Origin: EB88 sp965199135
GTDB taxonomy: Bacteria > Acidobacteriota > Terriglobia > Terriglobales > Acidobacteriaceae
Assembly (NCBI GenBank): GCA_965199135.1
Contig: OZ240685.1
Coordinates: 1,984,001-2,048,000, forward strand
Length of the DNA: 64,000 nucleotides
Reading direction: 5' to 3'
The position numbers and the translations under genes were made by a program. The notes below the pieces were generated by a model that made no database searches, was not told the origin of the DNA, and was given only the letters and a program-made list of their open reading frames with translations. Each line of letters opens with the position of its first letter. Positions within the stretch are counted from its first letter, which is position 1. Of this stretch, positions 15,943 to 25,995 are shown in pieces.

Positions 15943-18144
15943 TTAGGGCGTCACCCGGATCGTCTTGCGCAGCCGGATATCCGCCGAGGACGCACCCACC
16001 CGCAGCTCCACCTGCTCTGGCTCCACGGTCATGCTGTGGGTGGTGTCATTCCAGTAAGCAAGCTGTGCCGCCGGAAGCGCCATCGTGACGGTCTTTGTCT
16101 GGCCGGGGTCAAGATGGACCCGCGAGAAGCCTTTCAGCTCCTCATTCGGCCGGGCTACCTTCGAGTCCCCGTGCGCCACATAAAGCTGCACCACTTCGTC
16201 CCCGGCACGCTGTCCGGCGTTCGTCACATCCACCGTGACCTCGGTCGCCCCGGTGATGGTTGGCGTACTTGCAGCGAGATGCGCATACGTGAAGCGCGTG
16301 TAGCTGAGGCCGTAACCGAACGGGTACAGCGGCTTCTCCTTTGCATACATGTACGTGCGGCCGTTGCGAATGTTGTAGTCCATCATCGGCGGCAGATCGC
16401 TCATACTCTCGACCCAGGTCTGCGTCAGCCGGCCAGCGGGGTTGTAGTCGCCAAACAGCACATCGGCAAGCCCGGTACCTTCTTCCTCGCTGTTGTGTGT
16501 CATCTCGACGATCGCCGGCACTGTCGCCTCCGACCAGGTGGTGGTGTACGGGAAGCTTGCATTCAGCACCACGATCGTGTGCGGGTTCGCCGCATACACC
16601 GCCTTCGCGATGCTCTCCTGCTCGAGCGTCATCGAGAGCCGGTCGATAGCCTCCTTGCCATCGCTCGGCACCTCGCACTTGAACCAGCCCGCATTGCAGG
16701 TTGGATGATTGCCGATCACGACGATCGCAACATCCGCGTCCTTTGCCATGGCAGCAGCTTGTTGTGGATCGCTCCCCTTGTCGAAGCTGACTTTGACCCC
16801 CGCCCCAGCACGCTTCTCGATCCCTGCAAGCGGGCTGATGCTGTACGGCGGCGTCCCGGAGTACCAGTCAAGCGCGACAATATCCGCATACGGCCCGATC
16901 ACCGCAATCTTCTTCAGCTTCGCCGCATCGAGCGGCAAGGTCTCGCGATCATTCTTCAGCAACACAATCGACTCGTCCGTGATCTTGCGAGCGATCTCCT
17001 TGTGCTCCGGCCAGTCCCACGGATCACCATACTGCTGGATCTTCTCCTGCACACCCGGCGTCGGGTCGTCCTCGCGGCCGATCTTGGCGTAGGGCACCAT
17101 CGAGCGAGGATCAAGCTCACCCAGCTTGATCATCACCCGGTACACACCCCGCAGGTTCTCATCGATCTGCTGCTCGGTCGTGAGCTTCTCGGCGAGCGCA
17201 TCCTTCACACCATCCTCGTACTTGTCGAGGTACTGGTTGATCCCTGCCTTCAAGGTGTCCGCCGAGGCATGCGCCAGGTCGCGATCCCACTCATGCCGTG
17301 TCACCAGGTTGGTGAGCGCGCCGCCATCCGTGCAGATGATGCCGTCCATCCCCCAGTCCTTCATCACGACGGAGCGCAGGATAGGGTTCACATCCATGGG
17401 CACGCCATTCCACGCGTTGTACGACGTCATGAACGCATTGGAGTGCCCCTCTTCGATTCCCATGCGAAAAGGGACCGAGTAGTACTCGTAAAAGAGCCGG
17501 TTGTCGAAGTCAGACGAGGAGCCATCCCGCTCCTTCTCGTTGCTGTTCGCAAGGAAGTGCTTCATCAATGAAGCCGTCATCCAGTACTTCGGATCGTCGC
17601 CCTGCAGCCCCTTGACATACGCCACGGTCATGGTGCCAACAAGAAACGGATCTTCCCCGTAGCTCTCCTCGCTGCGGCCCCATCGTGGATCCCGGCTGAG
17701 ATCCGCGTTGGGAGCACGCACCACCAGCGCGCCGCTGCCGAACTTGTTCAAGGCATAGCGCGTCTCATATCCCTCGATCGCCGCAGCCTTCTGTAACAGT
17801 GCGGGATCCCATGTCTGGCCAAGCCCCCGCGACTGCGGAAACTGCGTGGTCATCACAACATGCTTGTCATGACCCTCCCAGTGACCGGGGCCGCCCAGCG
17901 CTTCGCCATGCAGGCCCTCCACATGCCCCGTCCCGACGACACCAAGCCGTGGAACGCTCGGGTCGGTTGAGAGCGCATCAACCTTCTCGGAGATCGTCAT
18001 GCGTGAGAGCAGGTCCGTGATTCGCTGTTCTGTCGGCAGGGAGGGGTTCTGAAACGGGTATTGATACTGGGCTGCCTGCGGCTGTGCCGACGCAACGGTA
18101 ACGAGTGAACCAGCACAAAACATACCCGCAGCAAAAAGACGCAT
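15943..18144 (-). CDS. GH3 beta-glycosidase (beta-glucosidase or beta-xylosidase), secreted
   Basis: 733 residues with a signal peptide (MRLFAAGMFCAGSLVTVASA). The N-terminal barrel contains GH3 signatures: the sugar-binding RDPRWGRSEESYGEDP and KHF, and the nucleophile loop GIICTDGGAL with its Asp. The second domain has VLLKNDRETLPL and EEEGTGLADVLFGDYNPAGRL, and the fibronectin-like third domain runs from about residue 640. It releases terminal sugars from plant or microbial beta-glycans, probably in the periplasm. The start is ambiguous by one codon: GTG at 18147 or ATG at 18144. The ATG has GGGAG at the better distance. A TonB-type receptor gene lies just upstream on the same strand. Confidence 0.92.
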   Translation of the reverse strand: MRLFAAGMFCAGSLVTVASAQPQAAQYQYPFQNPSLPTEQRITDLLSRMTISEKVDALSTDPSVPRLGVVGTGHVEGLHGEALGGPGHWEGHDKHVVMTTQFPQSRGLGQTWDPALLQKAAAIEGYETRYALNKFGSGALVVRAPNADLSRDPRWGRSEESYGEDPFLVGTMTVAYVKGLQGDDPKYWMTASLMKHFLANSNEKERDGSSSDFDNRLFYEYYSVPFRMGIEEGHSNAFMTSYNAWNGVPMDVNPILRSVVMKDWGMDGIICTDGGALTNLVTRHEWDRDLAHASADTLKAGINQYLDKYEDGVKDALAEKLTTEQQIDENLRGVYRVMIKLGELDPRSMVPYAKIGREDDPTPGVQEKIQQYGDPWDWPEHKEIARKITDESIVLLKNDRETLPLDAAKLKKIAVIGPYADIVALDWYSGTPPYSISPLAGIEKRAGAGVKVSFDKGSDPQQAAAMAKDADVAIVVIGNHPTCNAGWFKCEVPSDGKEAIDRLSMTLEQESIAKAVYAANPHTIVVLNASFPYTTTWSEATVPAIVEMTHNSEEEGTGLADVLFGDYNPAGRLTQTWVESMSDLPPMMDYNIRNGRTYMYAKEKPLYPFGYGLSYTRFTYAHLAASTPTITGATEVTVDVTNAGQRAGDEVVQLYVAHGDSKVARPNEELKGFSRVHLDPGQTKTVTMALPAAQLAYWNDTTHSMTVEPEQVELRVGASSADIRLRKTIRVTP

Positions 18145-18258
18145 CACCAGCTCCCACGACCACAGAATGAACGACGAGCCCGCAGGGCTTCGCCGAAGCC
18201 GGACCAGTGTAATCGAAAGATTGTTCGAGTGGACAACGAGGAGGCTGCCCCCTCGTCG

Positions 18259-21200
18259 TCAGAACTCCAGCTTGAGTGACACCTGCCCGGTACGGTTGCC
18301 GCCGAAGTCAGATCCGCGTGACTGGGTAATGGTGCCGAATGCAGGGTTTGTCACGTCAAGCGTTGGGTCAGCCAGGTTCGTGTGGTTCAGGACGTTGGTA
18401 AAGGTCCCCTCTGCGCGCAGCTTCAGGCGTTCTGTAACGGCGATCGTCTTGTTTACCCCGGATGAAAGATTCACAGTGCCCGGACCCTCTACGTCTCCCA
18501 CGGATGACGTTCCAAAGCGGCCGATTGGCGCGCTGTCTACGCCCGTCGTGCAGGCGCCGGCCTGCAGCGTGGCGAAACCGCCGCCGCCAGGGCACGCAAA
18601 GGCTGCGGTGTTGAACCACTGGTGTCGGCTCTGCGCCCCCGTGTTTCCCCTGGCGATACGATCGGGCCGCTGCGCGCGCGAAAACAAAGCACCCGATCCC
18701 GTGCCCGATGGGTCCGCAGTACCTGCCGGGATAAACGGCGTCAGGTAAGGCCCTGTCTGCCAGAGAAAGATGTTCGTCACCTGCCATCCACCCACAACAG
18801 CGTCCAGCGCCTTCGGCATGTTGCCGCCAAATGCGCGGCCACGGCCCACCGGTATGTCGGTGAGGCCGGTAAGCAGCAGGCGATGCCGACGTGTGCCGGT
18901 GACATTTCCATAATCCAGCGCGCGATCATAGGCGTACGTTGCGTCATAGCCTCCCTGCTCATCGGAGAATGACGAGGGGTTCGACCCGTACGCTCCGTAA
19001 GTGCCCTGGTTGTCCGAGAGGTTCTTGGCAAACGTGTATGCCGAGGTAAACGAGAACCCACGTGAAAAGGTCCGGGAGAGCTGGCCCTGCAGAGACTGAT
19101 AGTTGGCGCTCGCTTCTGTGGAGCGCGTATCGATCGTCTGGAAGTTAGGGAACGGAAACGCCGAAAGGGGCTGTGCCGCTGCACGTGTCGTCGACGAGAG
19201 CGGAAGGTCGTTCAGGTTAGGCTGCCACACAAGATGACGAGTGATAAGCCCCACATAGGAAAGGCGTGCCGCGAGCCTGCCCCCGAATTCATGCTCCACC
19301 GAAAGCGCTGTTTGCAGGGAATACGGATCATGCCAGTTGATGTCGTTCGCTGCATTGAAGCTCGCCGAACCAAACTGCGGGGCGAAGTTAGCTGCGCCGA
19401 TCGTACCGACATTTGGAAAGACATAGGCAGGCCCAGTCGCTGTCTGGGAGTTCGTAACAAGCTGTTGATTGGTCTGGAGTGTTCCCGCAAGCGCGTAGAA
19501 GAGCGCGCCACTGGTGGTGATGTTGTAGTAGCCAGCGCCCCCACTTACAACTGTGGTGTCCGTTCCGAGAGGCCGCCACGCAAACCCTACGCGCGGCTCG
19601 AAGCGTAGTTTGGGCGCGTGCCTCAGGCCGGGACCGAGGCCGAGCGTCGAGCTTGCAACGACCGGGGTACAGGGCGCGCCATTCTGCGCGCTGCCGTTCA
19701 CACCCGGGATGCTGATGCCCGCGGTCGGACAGGCGTTGAAGTTCGCAAGCTCGAGTGGCGACAGTAGATCCACGTGCCCCGTCGGGTAAATCAAGCGCCC
19801 GGATTGCGCGACACTCGGATCGAAGTTGCCCAGGTTTCCGTCGAGCGCAAAGAAGGGTGGGTGCAACTCATAGCGTAGACCAAGAGTCACGTTGAGATTT
19901 GCGGTGGCGCGCCAGTTATCCTCAGCATAGAAAGCATATGCATCGGCACGGCCGCGATTGTCCGAGGTGATGTCATCTGTCTGCGACTGGTACGGAGCAC
20001 CGAGCAGGAAGTCCGCGAACTCTTGCCCGGTAAAGGTCGCATTATTGAAGTAGAACGAACCGTAGTTATCCCCAGGTGTTGCATCAAGCGGCGTGTTTGC
20101 CTGCAGCATGCGGATGTCGGCACCGAAGCGCAGCGTATGCGGGCCTCGCTGCCAGGTGAGATTGTCAACATACTGAAAGAGCCGTGACGATTCATTGCTG
20201 TTGAGCCGGCCATTCCCGCCCGGGGTTGACAGGGCAGTCAGCTGCGTGAAGCCGAGATAAGTTATGCCGTTGAAGGGATAGTTCGGCCCGATGCCACCCA
20301 ACCCAGCCGCGTTGGTGACCGAGGCACCGTTGAAGGGATTCGTGAAACCATCCTGCTCCAGCGTAAAGCCGAACCGGAGCTCGTTCGAGACCTGCGGCGT
20401 AAAGGTGTAGTTGAACGAGGTCGCAAAGATACGGTATTGCGCAAACGCGTTTGAGGGCGGCAGGTTGAGGACGTTCGGTTCCACCTGCGAGATGTTCTTC
20501 CACGTGAAGCGGCCATACAAGAACGCCTTCGGGCCGAACGCTTGATCGACGCGTGTATCGAACTGGTTGGAAGAGATGCTGTTATTGGCGGTGCCGAGAT
20601 AGTTATAACTCTGTCCTGAAGCTAGCGTGGCTGCCACAGACTGCACATTGCCGGTATTCGGGCTAGGGAACAAGCTCAAGAACGGCTGCGCGCTCGCATT
20701 GATGACTGGCAGCGTCGCATCAGTGTAGGTTCCGCCCGTGAACGGGTTCCGGAGTGCCGTTGTCTCCTGCGAGAAGTTTCCTGACTTCATCGCCTGCGTT
20801 GGCACCAGGAACTGCTCGACCGTGGACTCAGGGAAGCGCAGACCCTCGTAGGTCGCGAAGAAGAACGTCCGATCGTGCCCGTTGTAGAGGTGAGGCAGCA
20901 CCACAGGGCCGCCCAGCGAACCGCCGAAATCATTCGCTACCTTGTGCGGCTTGTTCGCCGCATCCGTTCCATACGGGATGGCGTCGAAGTCCTCGTTCTG
21001 GAAATACCAGAAGGCAGAGCCATGCAGCGTATTTGTGCCTTGCTTGGTGACAGTTGTGATCTCGCCGGGCTGGCCGAACTCCGCATTGTTATTCACTCCG
21101 TCGACGCGAATCTCCGCAATCGACTCCGCCGAAGGAAAGGCATCCGCCTGTACATTGTTGGTTGTCAGGTTTTGTGCGGAAATACCATCGACCGTCGTCT

Positions 21201-21876
21201 CGGACTGCGACGGCAATCCGCCCTGGATAGAAAACTTGACCGAGGGTGCTGGGGACGCAGAGGCTCCGGGGGGGAAGCTCGCCGAGTCTGGCTGTACGCC
21301 AGGCAACGTCTGGATCACAGTCAGGGGGCTCGTGGAGCCGTTGCCGCGATAGTTCGCCGGTAACGCCAGCACGTCGGCCGGACTAAGCGAAGCAGCGATC
21401 GACGAGTCTTCGGTGTTGATTGCGGACTCCGTCGATGCAGAGACTGTCACCTGGTCGGCTACAGATGCGGGGTGGAGCGTCAGATCGAGATGCACCTGCT
21501 GGCGAGCTGTTACCTGGATTGCTTGCTCCTGGTCCGTCGCAAATCCACCATGCTCCGCCGAGACACTGTAGGTGTCTGGCTCAAGGTTTTGCACAGAGAA
21601 GGCTCCGGAAGCATCGGTCTGCACCTGCCGGGCGAGATGGGTCAGCGTGCTCGTGACAGAGACCTGTGTGTCAGGCAGCGACGCGCCACTCGCGTCGTGA
21701 ACAACGCCGGAGATCGAGCCCTTGGTCGATTGCGCTGCAAGGGGGAAACACGATGCGGTAGCTAGGGAGAGCAGAAGTACAGTGCAGGTTCTGCGTGAAT
21801 GCTCCCCGGAGATTGGTAGGTGCGAGAGTATGGCTTTCGTAGGCTGGCTTCCCATACGTGGTAACTCTATGTTCAC
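18259..21876 (-). CDS. Oar-like TonB-dependent-receptor-type outer-membrane protein with carboxypeptidase-regulatory domain
   Basis: About 1205 residues. After a signal sequence (TCTVLLLSLATASCFPLAAQ), residues about 53-130 form a carboxypeptidase-regulatory-like (Ig-type) domain (KGSISGVVHDASGASLPDTQVSV). A plug-like region follows (about 150-300, with GLPSQSETTVDGISAQNL and GEITTVTKQGTNTLHGSAFWY), then a long 22-strand-type barrel ending GQVSLKLEF with the terminal Phe of outer-membrane barrels. This layout is the large Oar-like family expanded in Acidobacteriota; substrates are generally unknown. I start at GTG 21876 because AGGAG lies five bases upstream; ATG 21855 is the alternative. It is 114 bases upstream of the GH3 gene on the same strand, so a sugar-uptake link is plausible. 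Confidence 0.9.
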   Translation of the reverse strand: MNIELPRMGSQPTKAILSHLPISGEHSRRTCTVLLLSLATASCFPLAAQSTKGSISGVVHDASGASLPDTQVSVTSTLTHLARQVQTDASGAFSVQNLEPDTYSVSAEHGGFATDQEQAIQVTARQQVHLDLTLHPASVADQVTVSASTESAINTEDSSIAASLSPADVLALPANYRGNGSTSPLTVIQTLPGVQPDSASFPPGASASPAPSVKFSIQGGLPSQSETTVDGISAQNLTTNNVQADAFPSAESIAEIRVDGVNNNAEFGQPGEITTVTKQGTNTLHGSAFWYFQNEDFDAIPYGTDAANKPHKVANDFGGSLGGPVVLPHLYNGHDRTFFFATYEGLRFPESTVEQFLVPTQAMKSGNFSQETTALRNPFTGGTYTDATLPVINASAQPFLSLFPSPNTGNVQSVAATLASGQSYNYLGTANNSISSNQFDTRVDQAFGPKAFLYGRFTWKNISQVEPNVLNLPPSNAFAQYRIFATSFNYTFTPQVSNELRFGFTLEQDGFTNPFNGASVTNAAGLGGIGPNYPFNGITYLGFTQLTALSTPGGNGRLNSNESSRLFQYVDNLTWQRGPHTLRFGADIRMLQANTPLDATPGDNYGSFYFNNATFTGQEFADFLLGAPYQSQTDDITSDNRGRADAYAFYAEDNWRATANLNVTLGLRYELHPPFFALDGNLGNFDPSVAQSGRLIYPTGHVDLLSPLELANFNACPTAGISIPGVNGSAQNGAPCTPVVASSTLGLGPGLRHAPKLRFEPRVGFAWRPLGTDTTVVSGGAGYYNITTSGALFYALAGTLQTNQQLVTNSQTATGPAYVFPNVGTIGAANFAPQFGSASFNAANDINWHDPYSLQTALSVEHEFGGRLAARLSYVGLITRHLVWQPNLNDLPLSSTTRAAAQPLSAFPFPNFQTIDTRSTEASANYQSLQGQLSRTFSRGFSFTSAYTFAKNLSDNQGTYGAYGSNPSSFSDEQGGYDATYAYDRALDYGNVTGTRRHRLLLTGLTDIPVGRGRAFGGNMPKALDAVVGGWQVTNIFLWQTGPYLTPFIPAGTADPSGTGSGALFSRAQRPDRIARGNTGAQSRHQWFNTAAFACPGGGGFATLQAGACTTGVDSAPIGRFGTSSVGDVEGPGTVNLSSGVNKTIAVTERLKLRAEGTFTNVLNHTNLADPTLDVTNPAFGTITQSRGSDFGGNRTGQVSLKLEF

Positions 21877-22069
21877 AACGGCTCCTATGCAGAGGCCGTC
21901 TACGCATGCTGTTGACAGCCTGAAAAACAGCTCCCCGGCGCCGGCTGGTGTTGTTGGGAGCCGACATATGACCGTGTTTGCAGCGCAAACCTCCGCTTGC
22001 TCCCACTCTGCAGCCCACGCTGCAAGCCGTGTACGATGGTCCGACCGTTGCGCACAAGGAGAAGTCACG

Positions 22070-22840
22070 ATGCAGGCACTGCCGTCGTTCACGCTTGAGG
22101 GTCAGGTCGCGCTTGTCACGGGCGCGGCACGCGGACTCGGCCGAGCCATTGCTCTCGCTCTTGCCGAGGCAGGTGCCGATGTAGCGCTTGGCCTGCGCAA
22201 CGTGGACCAGGACGCCGGCGTCACGGCGGAAGTGGAAGCACGTGGCCGCCGCGCACTGCCTCTACAAATGGACACAAGCGATCTGCAGCAGATCGAAAGC
22301 GCCGTCCGAGAAGCGAAGCGGCATTTTGGCAGACTTGACGTGCTGGTCAACAACACAGGTGTGGCACCGGTGAATCTCGCCATCAACGTCACCGAAGAAG
22401 ACTTCGACCGCACGCTCGCGATCAATCTTAAGGGCACCTTTTTCACCGCGCAGGCCGCTGCCCGCATCATGATCGAACAGGGTAGTGGATGCATTATCAA
22501 CATGGGTTCTCAGGCTGGCTTCGCAGCGCTGCCAACCGAGTCCGTCTACTGCATGACCAAGGCAGGCATTGCGCACCTCACCAAGTGCCTTGCGATTGAG
22601 TGGGGTCCACACAAGATTCGTGTGAACGCCGTCGCACCCACGTTCATTCGTACGCCGGGGACGGAGCCTGCGCTTGCAGACCCAGTCTTCAAATCGGAAG
22701 TCATCGAAAACATCGCTGCGCTCCACCGGATTGGTGAGCCAGAAGAAGTTGCAGGCGCCGTCGTTTTTCTCGCGTCTCCTGCTGCCTCGCTGATTACTGG
22801 TCACACCCTGTTAATCGATGGCGGCTGGACCGCACGCTAG
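22070..22840 (+). CDS. SDR-family oxidoreductase
   Basis: 256 residues, classical short-chain dehydrogenase. The NAD(P)-binding TGAARGLGRAIA lies at residues 16-27, and NNTGVAP replaces the usual NNAG. The catalytic set follows: Ser in INMGSQAG and Tyr-x-x-x-Lys in YCMTKAG. The C-terminal pattern RIGEPEEVAGAVVFLASPAASLITG and DGGW is the usual one. It resembles gluconate 5-dehydrogenase and 3-oxoacyl-ACP reductase branches, but the substrate cannot be fixed. AAGGAG lies eight bases before the ATG. It is divergent from the TonB-type receptor gene and followed by a terminator. Confidence 0.92.
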   Translation: MQALPSFTLEGQVALVTGAARGLGRAIALALAEAGADVALGLRNVDQDAGVTAEVEARGRRALPLQMDTSDLQQIESAVREAKRHFGRLDVLVNNTGVAPVNLAINVTEEDFDRTLAINLKGTFFTAQAAARIMIEQGSGCIINMGSQAGFAALPTESVYCMTKAGIAHLTKCLAIEWGPHKIRVNAVAPTFIRTPGTEPALADPVFKSEVIENIAALHRIGEPEEVAGAVVFLASPAASLITGHTLLIDGGWTAR

Positions 22841-22860
22841 CTCTCCTCTCCACAAAAATG

Positions 22861-22890
22861 AAAGGCTCGCCCAGCGTGAGCGAGCCTTTT
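22861..22890 (+). terminator. intrinsic terminator, bidirectional
   Basis: Ten-bp perfect stem AAAGGCTCGC / GCGAGCCTTT with a nine-base loop. TTTT follows on the plus strand and TTTCATTTTT lies past the stem on the minus strand. It separates the convergent SDR and S53 protease genes. Confidence 0.88.
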
Positions 22891-22903
22891 GCCGTTCGCT
22901 GCT

Positions 22904-25750
22904 CTAGCTGATTGTGAGCGTCACCGTTGTTGACGCGACTGGCGTACCGCCACTGGTTGTCGCTCCATTGACGGTCAGCGTGTACGTTCCCGCCGGTACA
23001 TCGTTGGTGCTGCTCGCCGTCGTACTCGATCCGCAACCAACGGCAGTCAGCGCCACACCGGTCAGCAGGAAAGCTCCCGCGATCAGGAAGACGCGCGAGC
23101 CATTGCGCCCGCGGAGAAGGCAGATGGCCCCGCCCAGCATCGCAGCAGCGCTTACCGGGAGGGTCGGCAGCGGAAAGGGTGAGCGATTCCGGGACGACGT
23201 CTGCTGGGTACCGAGAAAACGGAACACCGATTTTCCTGCGGCCACAGCAGTGTTGCAGGCTGTCGAATTGGTGAGGATCGTAAGTGCACTGGTCACTGCC
23301 GCAGATCCGGTGACGGTGGGGTTGCTGATCGAGGCGCAGCCATCTGCCAACAGCACTGTGCTCGAACTCGTTGCCGAGAGGTATACGGTTCCTGTGAACC
23401 CACCTGTTGGAGTGACGGTGATCAGCGAGGTTGCACTGCTACCGAGGGATGCGGTGGCCGCTGTACCGGATAGATTGAAAGTCCCGCTGTTTGTCGTCGT
23501 GGTTGTGGTTGTGACGGCTACGGTGTCGACCGCGTAAGACGTCGCGTAGGTGGCACTTCCGGAATAGGTCGCAGAGACAATATGGTTTCCGGTCGTCGCG
23601 GACGAGAAGCTGTAAGTCGCCGTGCTTCCGCTGAGTGCGACAGCGCTTCCTTCGTTGGTTCCGTCCACCGCGAACTGTACGGTACCAGTCGGGGTGCCGC
23701 TGCCTGAGCTTACCGCAACTGTAGCTGTGATGGTGACCGCTGTCCCGGCTGCGACGCTGGGGCTGCTTGGTGAGAGCGTAACTGTCGTCGGAAGCAGGGT
23801 GGCAGTCGTCGTGGTGGAGAAGGCGTTCGCGAAGTTCGTCACGTCCAGCGTTCCCAGACCTGTAGCCTGGTCATAGCCTGTGCCAGCGGAGAAACCTATG
23901 TCGCCGCCGCTGGGGCAGCCAGTCGATGCTGCAGTGCAGGGCTGGCTGTTGTTGCCCACTGTGATGTCGTGAAACGCGCTCGGGGTCGCCGCCGCGATCG
24001 CGTAGAGCTTGGTGTTGAGGTTGCCTTGCCCGGTCGAACTTGTCTTCTGGTTGACCAGCGCAAGCACGCCGGCCGCAATCGGTGCAGCAAACGACGTACC
24101 ACCCGCTACCGTAAGCTCGGCCTGCGACGTGTTCGCGGAGTTAAGAAAGCCATTCGAGCAGCTGTTCGTGACCCCGGAAGTCGTATCACTGCTGCAGTAC
24201 AGATAGCCATCATCATAGACGGCCGCGTCCATTGAGAAGTCAGGAACATCCCGCTTGCCATCGCTCGGAACACCCGTACCTGTCTGCCAGGAAGGCTTCG
24301 CGGTGAACGTGCTGGCGCCACCGCCGCCGCCGAGCAGCCCACTTCCGCCATACTGCACGTTGTCTCGGCTCGTGGTCTCATTCCATGCTTCTTCGGGAAT
24401 ATAGGAGATCGCCGACCCACCGGCGCTTGTGTTCGTGGTGTTCCAGTACGTCCCGCTGCCCGCGTTGAACATCGTGCCGCCAACGCCCGTCACATACTGT
24501 GACGCTGCAGGATAGTCCACCGCGAGACCATGCGTGGCCGAGGTGATCGTGGTGCTCGAAGACTCGTCGCAGTCGGTCGCGCCCTGGTCTCCCGAAGCAG
24601 AAAAGATCGTCTGCCCCTGCGTGTTGGCCTGTTCAACAACGAGCTCGAGCGCGTTGAACTCTGAGGTCGAGAGATTCGCTTCGCAGTTGCCGTAGCTGAT
24701 GCTGATGATCGGCGCGAGATCAGTATCCACGGCATATTCCAGCGCGTTGAACACCCCGCTGTTCGTGTTGTTCCCCGTGTAGACGAAGTAAATGGAGGCG
24801 TTTTTTGCGACGGCGCCGGAGTACTCCAGATCCAGGTCCGACTCGGATTCATCCCCGGGGTAGATCGTCGAGGTGCCGGTATTCGGGACCAGCACCGCAG
24901 TGGGCGCGTTCGCAGCGAGGCCAGCAGCAGCGCGGAAGTTCGCAACGTCTGACAGCACCACAGCGCTCTGGCCTGCAATTGCGATCCGTTGTCCTGCGCC
25001 GGTATAGCCCGCTGTGTACAACGTCTGCGTGTCGTAGATCGTCGTCAGGTCAGCAGGCGTCAGGTAGTGCGAACTGTCCACGCCGTCCGTGTAGCGTGGC
25101 GCATACGCTGTCCCAACAGAATGGCGTATACGGGGTTTCGGACGAAAATCACTGATGTTCATCACTCCCGACACGATGCCGGCAAGGCTCGATGGAATCT
25201 CGATCTGGGTTGCGTTGGCGACATGCTGTTCGCCGTTCACGCTGTAGCGATGCAACTCTGTCCCGAATGCAGTCTCCACCTGCCCGGCAGTCCCACTGAA
25301 CGTGATGCGCGTGTGGCTGTTGTTCGCGCCCGCAACAGCGAAGCCTTCGGTCCTGAGCCATGCCGATAGCTTTTCGAGGTCTGCATCGCTGACGCCAAAT
25401 CGCGCAGCATACCGGGCCGGGGTCAGCCACTGCTGGTAGCTCGAAGAACCAGGTGTCTGCTGGGCAACAAGCAACTGTGCCAGGTCTGCCTTCTGCGCAG
25501 CCGTCGGTTCTAGCACCAGCGAGAGTCCCCGGAGCTCCAGGTTGCTCGAAGCGCGACCTTCATCGGAAGCCTCCTTGATGCGAGGCGAGACAGTTCCTTT
25601 GAGGCTTGCATGCGAGCTGTCCCGGATCGTGTCCGCGATCCGCGACGCTGGCTGTTGCGCAACAGCGAACATCGCACTTCCAAGCATGGAGAGCGCAGCC
25701 GAGGACGCGAGAAAGCGAGTCAGCACGCGTGAGAGGTGCAATGAGCGCAT
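22904..25750 (-). CDS. sedolisin-family (S53, kumamolisin-like) serine protease with Ig-like region and C-terminal membrane hairpin
   Basis: About 948 residues. Signal segment residues 1-32, then the pro-kumamolisin activation domain to about residue 210 (VLEPTAAQKADLAQLLVAQQ, QQWLTPARYAARFGVSDADL). The catalytic domain shows the S53 triad: Glu and Asp in ESESDLDLEYSG, oxyanion Asp in SGDQGATDC and the nucleophile Ser in GGTSFAAPIAAG. After about residue 620 comes an Ig-like repeat (VTLSPSSPSVAAGTAVTITAT). The end is unusual: two hydrophobic helices joined by the Arg-rich loop LLRGRNGSR, then VGCGSST and an Ig-strand-like tail. Probably a membrane-held exported acid protease. The ATG at 25750 fits the signal; an 83-residue upstream extension was rejected. 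Confidence 0.88.
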   Translation of the reverse strand: MRSLHLSRVLTRFLASSAALSMLGSAMFAVAQQPASRIADTIRDSSHASLKGTVSPRIKEASDEGRASSNLELRGLSLVLEPTAAQKADLAQLLVAQQTPGSSSYQQWLTPARYAARFGVSDADLEKLSAWLRTEGFAVAGANNSHTRITFSGTAGQVETAFGTELHRYSVNGEQHVANATQIEIPSSLAGIVSGVMNISDFRPKPRIRHSVGTAYAPRYTDGVDSSHYLTPADLTTIYDTQTLYTAGYTGAGQRIAIAGQSAVVLSDVANFRAAAGLAANAPTAVLVPNTGTSTIYPGDESESDLDLEYSGAVAKNASIYFVYTGNNTNSGVFNALEYAVDTDLAPIISISYGNCEANLSTSEFNALELVVEQANTQGQTIFSASGDQGATDCDESSSTTITSATHGLAVDYPAASQYVTGVGGTMFNAGSGTYWNTTNTSAGGSAISYIPEEAWNETTSRDNVQYGGSGLLGGGGGASTFTAKPSWQTGTGVPSDGKRDVPDFSMDAAVYDDGYLYCSSDTTSGVTNSCSNGFLNSANTSQAELTVAGGTSFAAPIAAGVLALVNQKTSSTGQGNLNTKLYAIAAATPSAFHDITVGNNSQPCTAASTGCPSGGDIGFSAGTGYDQATGLGTLDVTNFANAFSTTTTATLLPTTVTLSPSSPSVAAGTAVTITATVAVSSGSGTPTGTVQFAVDGTNEGSAVALSGSTATYSFSSATTGNHIVSATYSGSATYATSYAVDTVAVTTTTTTTNSGTFNLSGTAATASLGSSATSLITVTPTGGFTGTVYLSATSSSTVLLADGCASISNPTVTGSAAVTSALTILTNSTACNTAVAAGKSVFRFLGTQQTSSRNRSPFPLPTLPVSAAAMLGGAICLLRGRNGSRVFLIAGAFLLTGVALTAVGCGSSTTASSTNDVPAGTYTLTVNGATTSGGTPVASTTVTLTIS

Positions 25751-25939
25751 GAGTGAGCCATCCTGAAGGTGAGGTCTCAAGAACCAACGAAGTGAACAAG
25801 GCAGCAGCGCTGCATTGCGCCGAGTAAGGCCGCGTATGCCACTCGATCTGCGTAGAACGAGTAGAGACATAGACGAGGATGCCTGCGGAAAGTTGACAGG
25901 GCGCTCACGCAATAGTTGCCTCATGAAAAGCGCAGCACA

Positions 25940-25964
25940 AAGGGCCGCTGGATGCACGGCCCTT
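25940..25964 (-). terminator. possible terminator of the cellulose operon
   Basis: Eight-bp perfect GC-rich stem (25940-25947 with 25957-25964) 32 bases after the bcsC stop. The T run on the minus strand is short, so termination may be weak. Confidence 0.5.
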
Positions 25965-25995
25965 GGTAGCAGATCGAGATTGCGGCAGCGCCGGA

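Noticed and set aside
15916..17571. 551-codon plus-strand frame opposite the GH3 gene
   Set aside because: Shadow of a gene with an intact catalytic domain; no ribosome site or recognisable domain.
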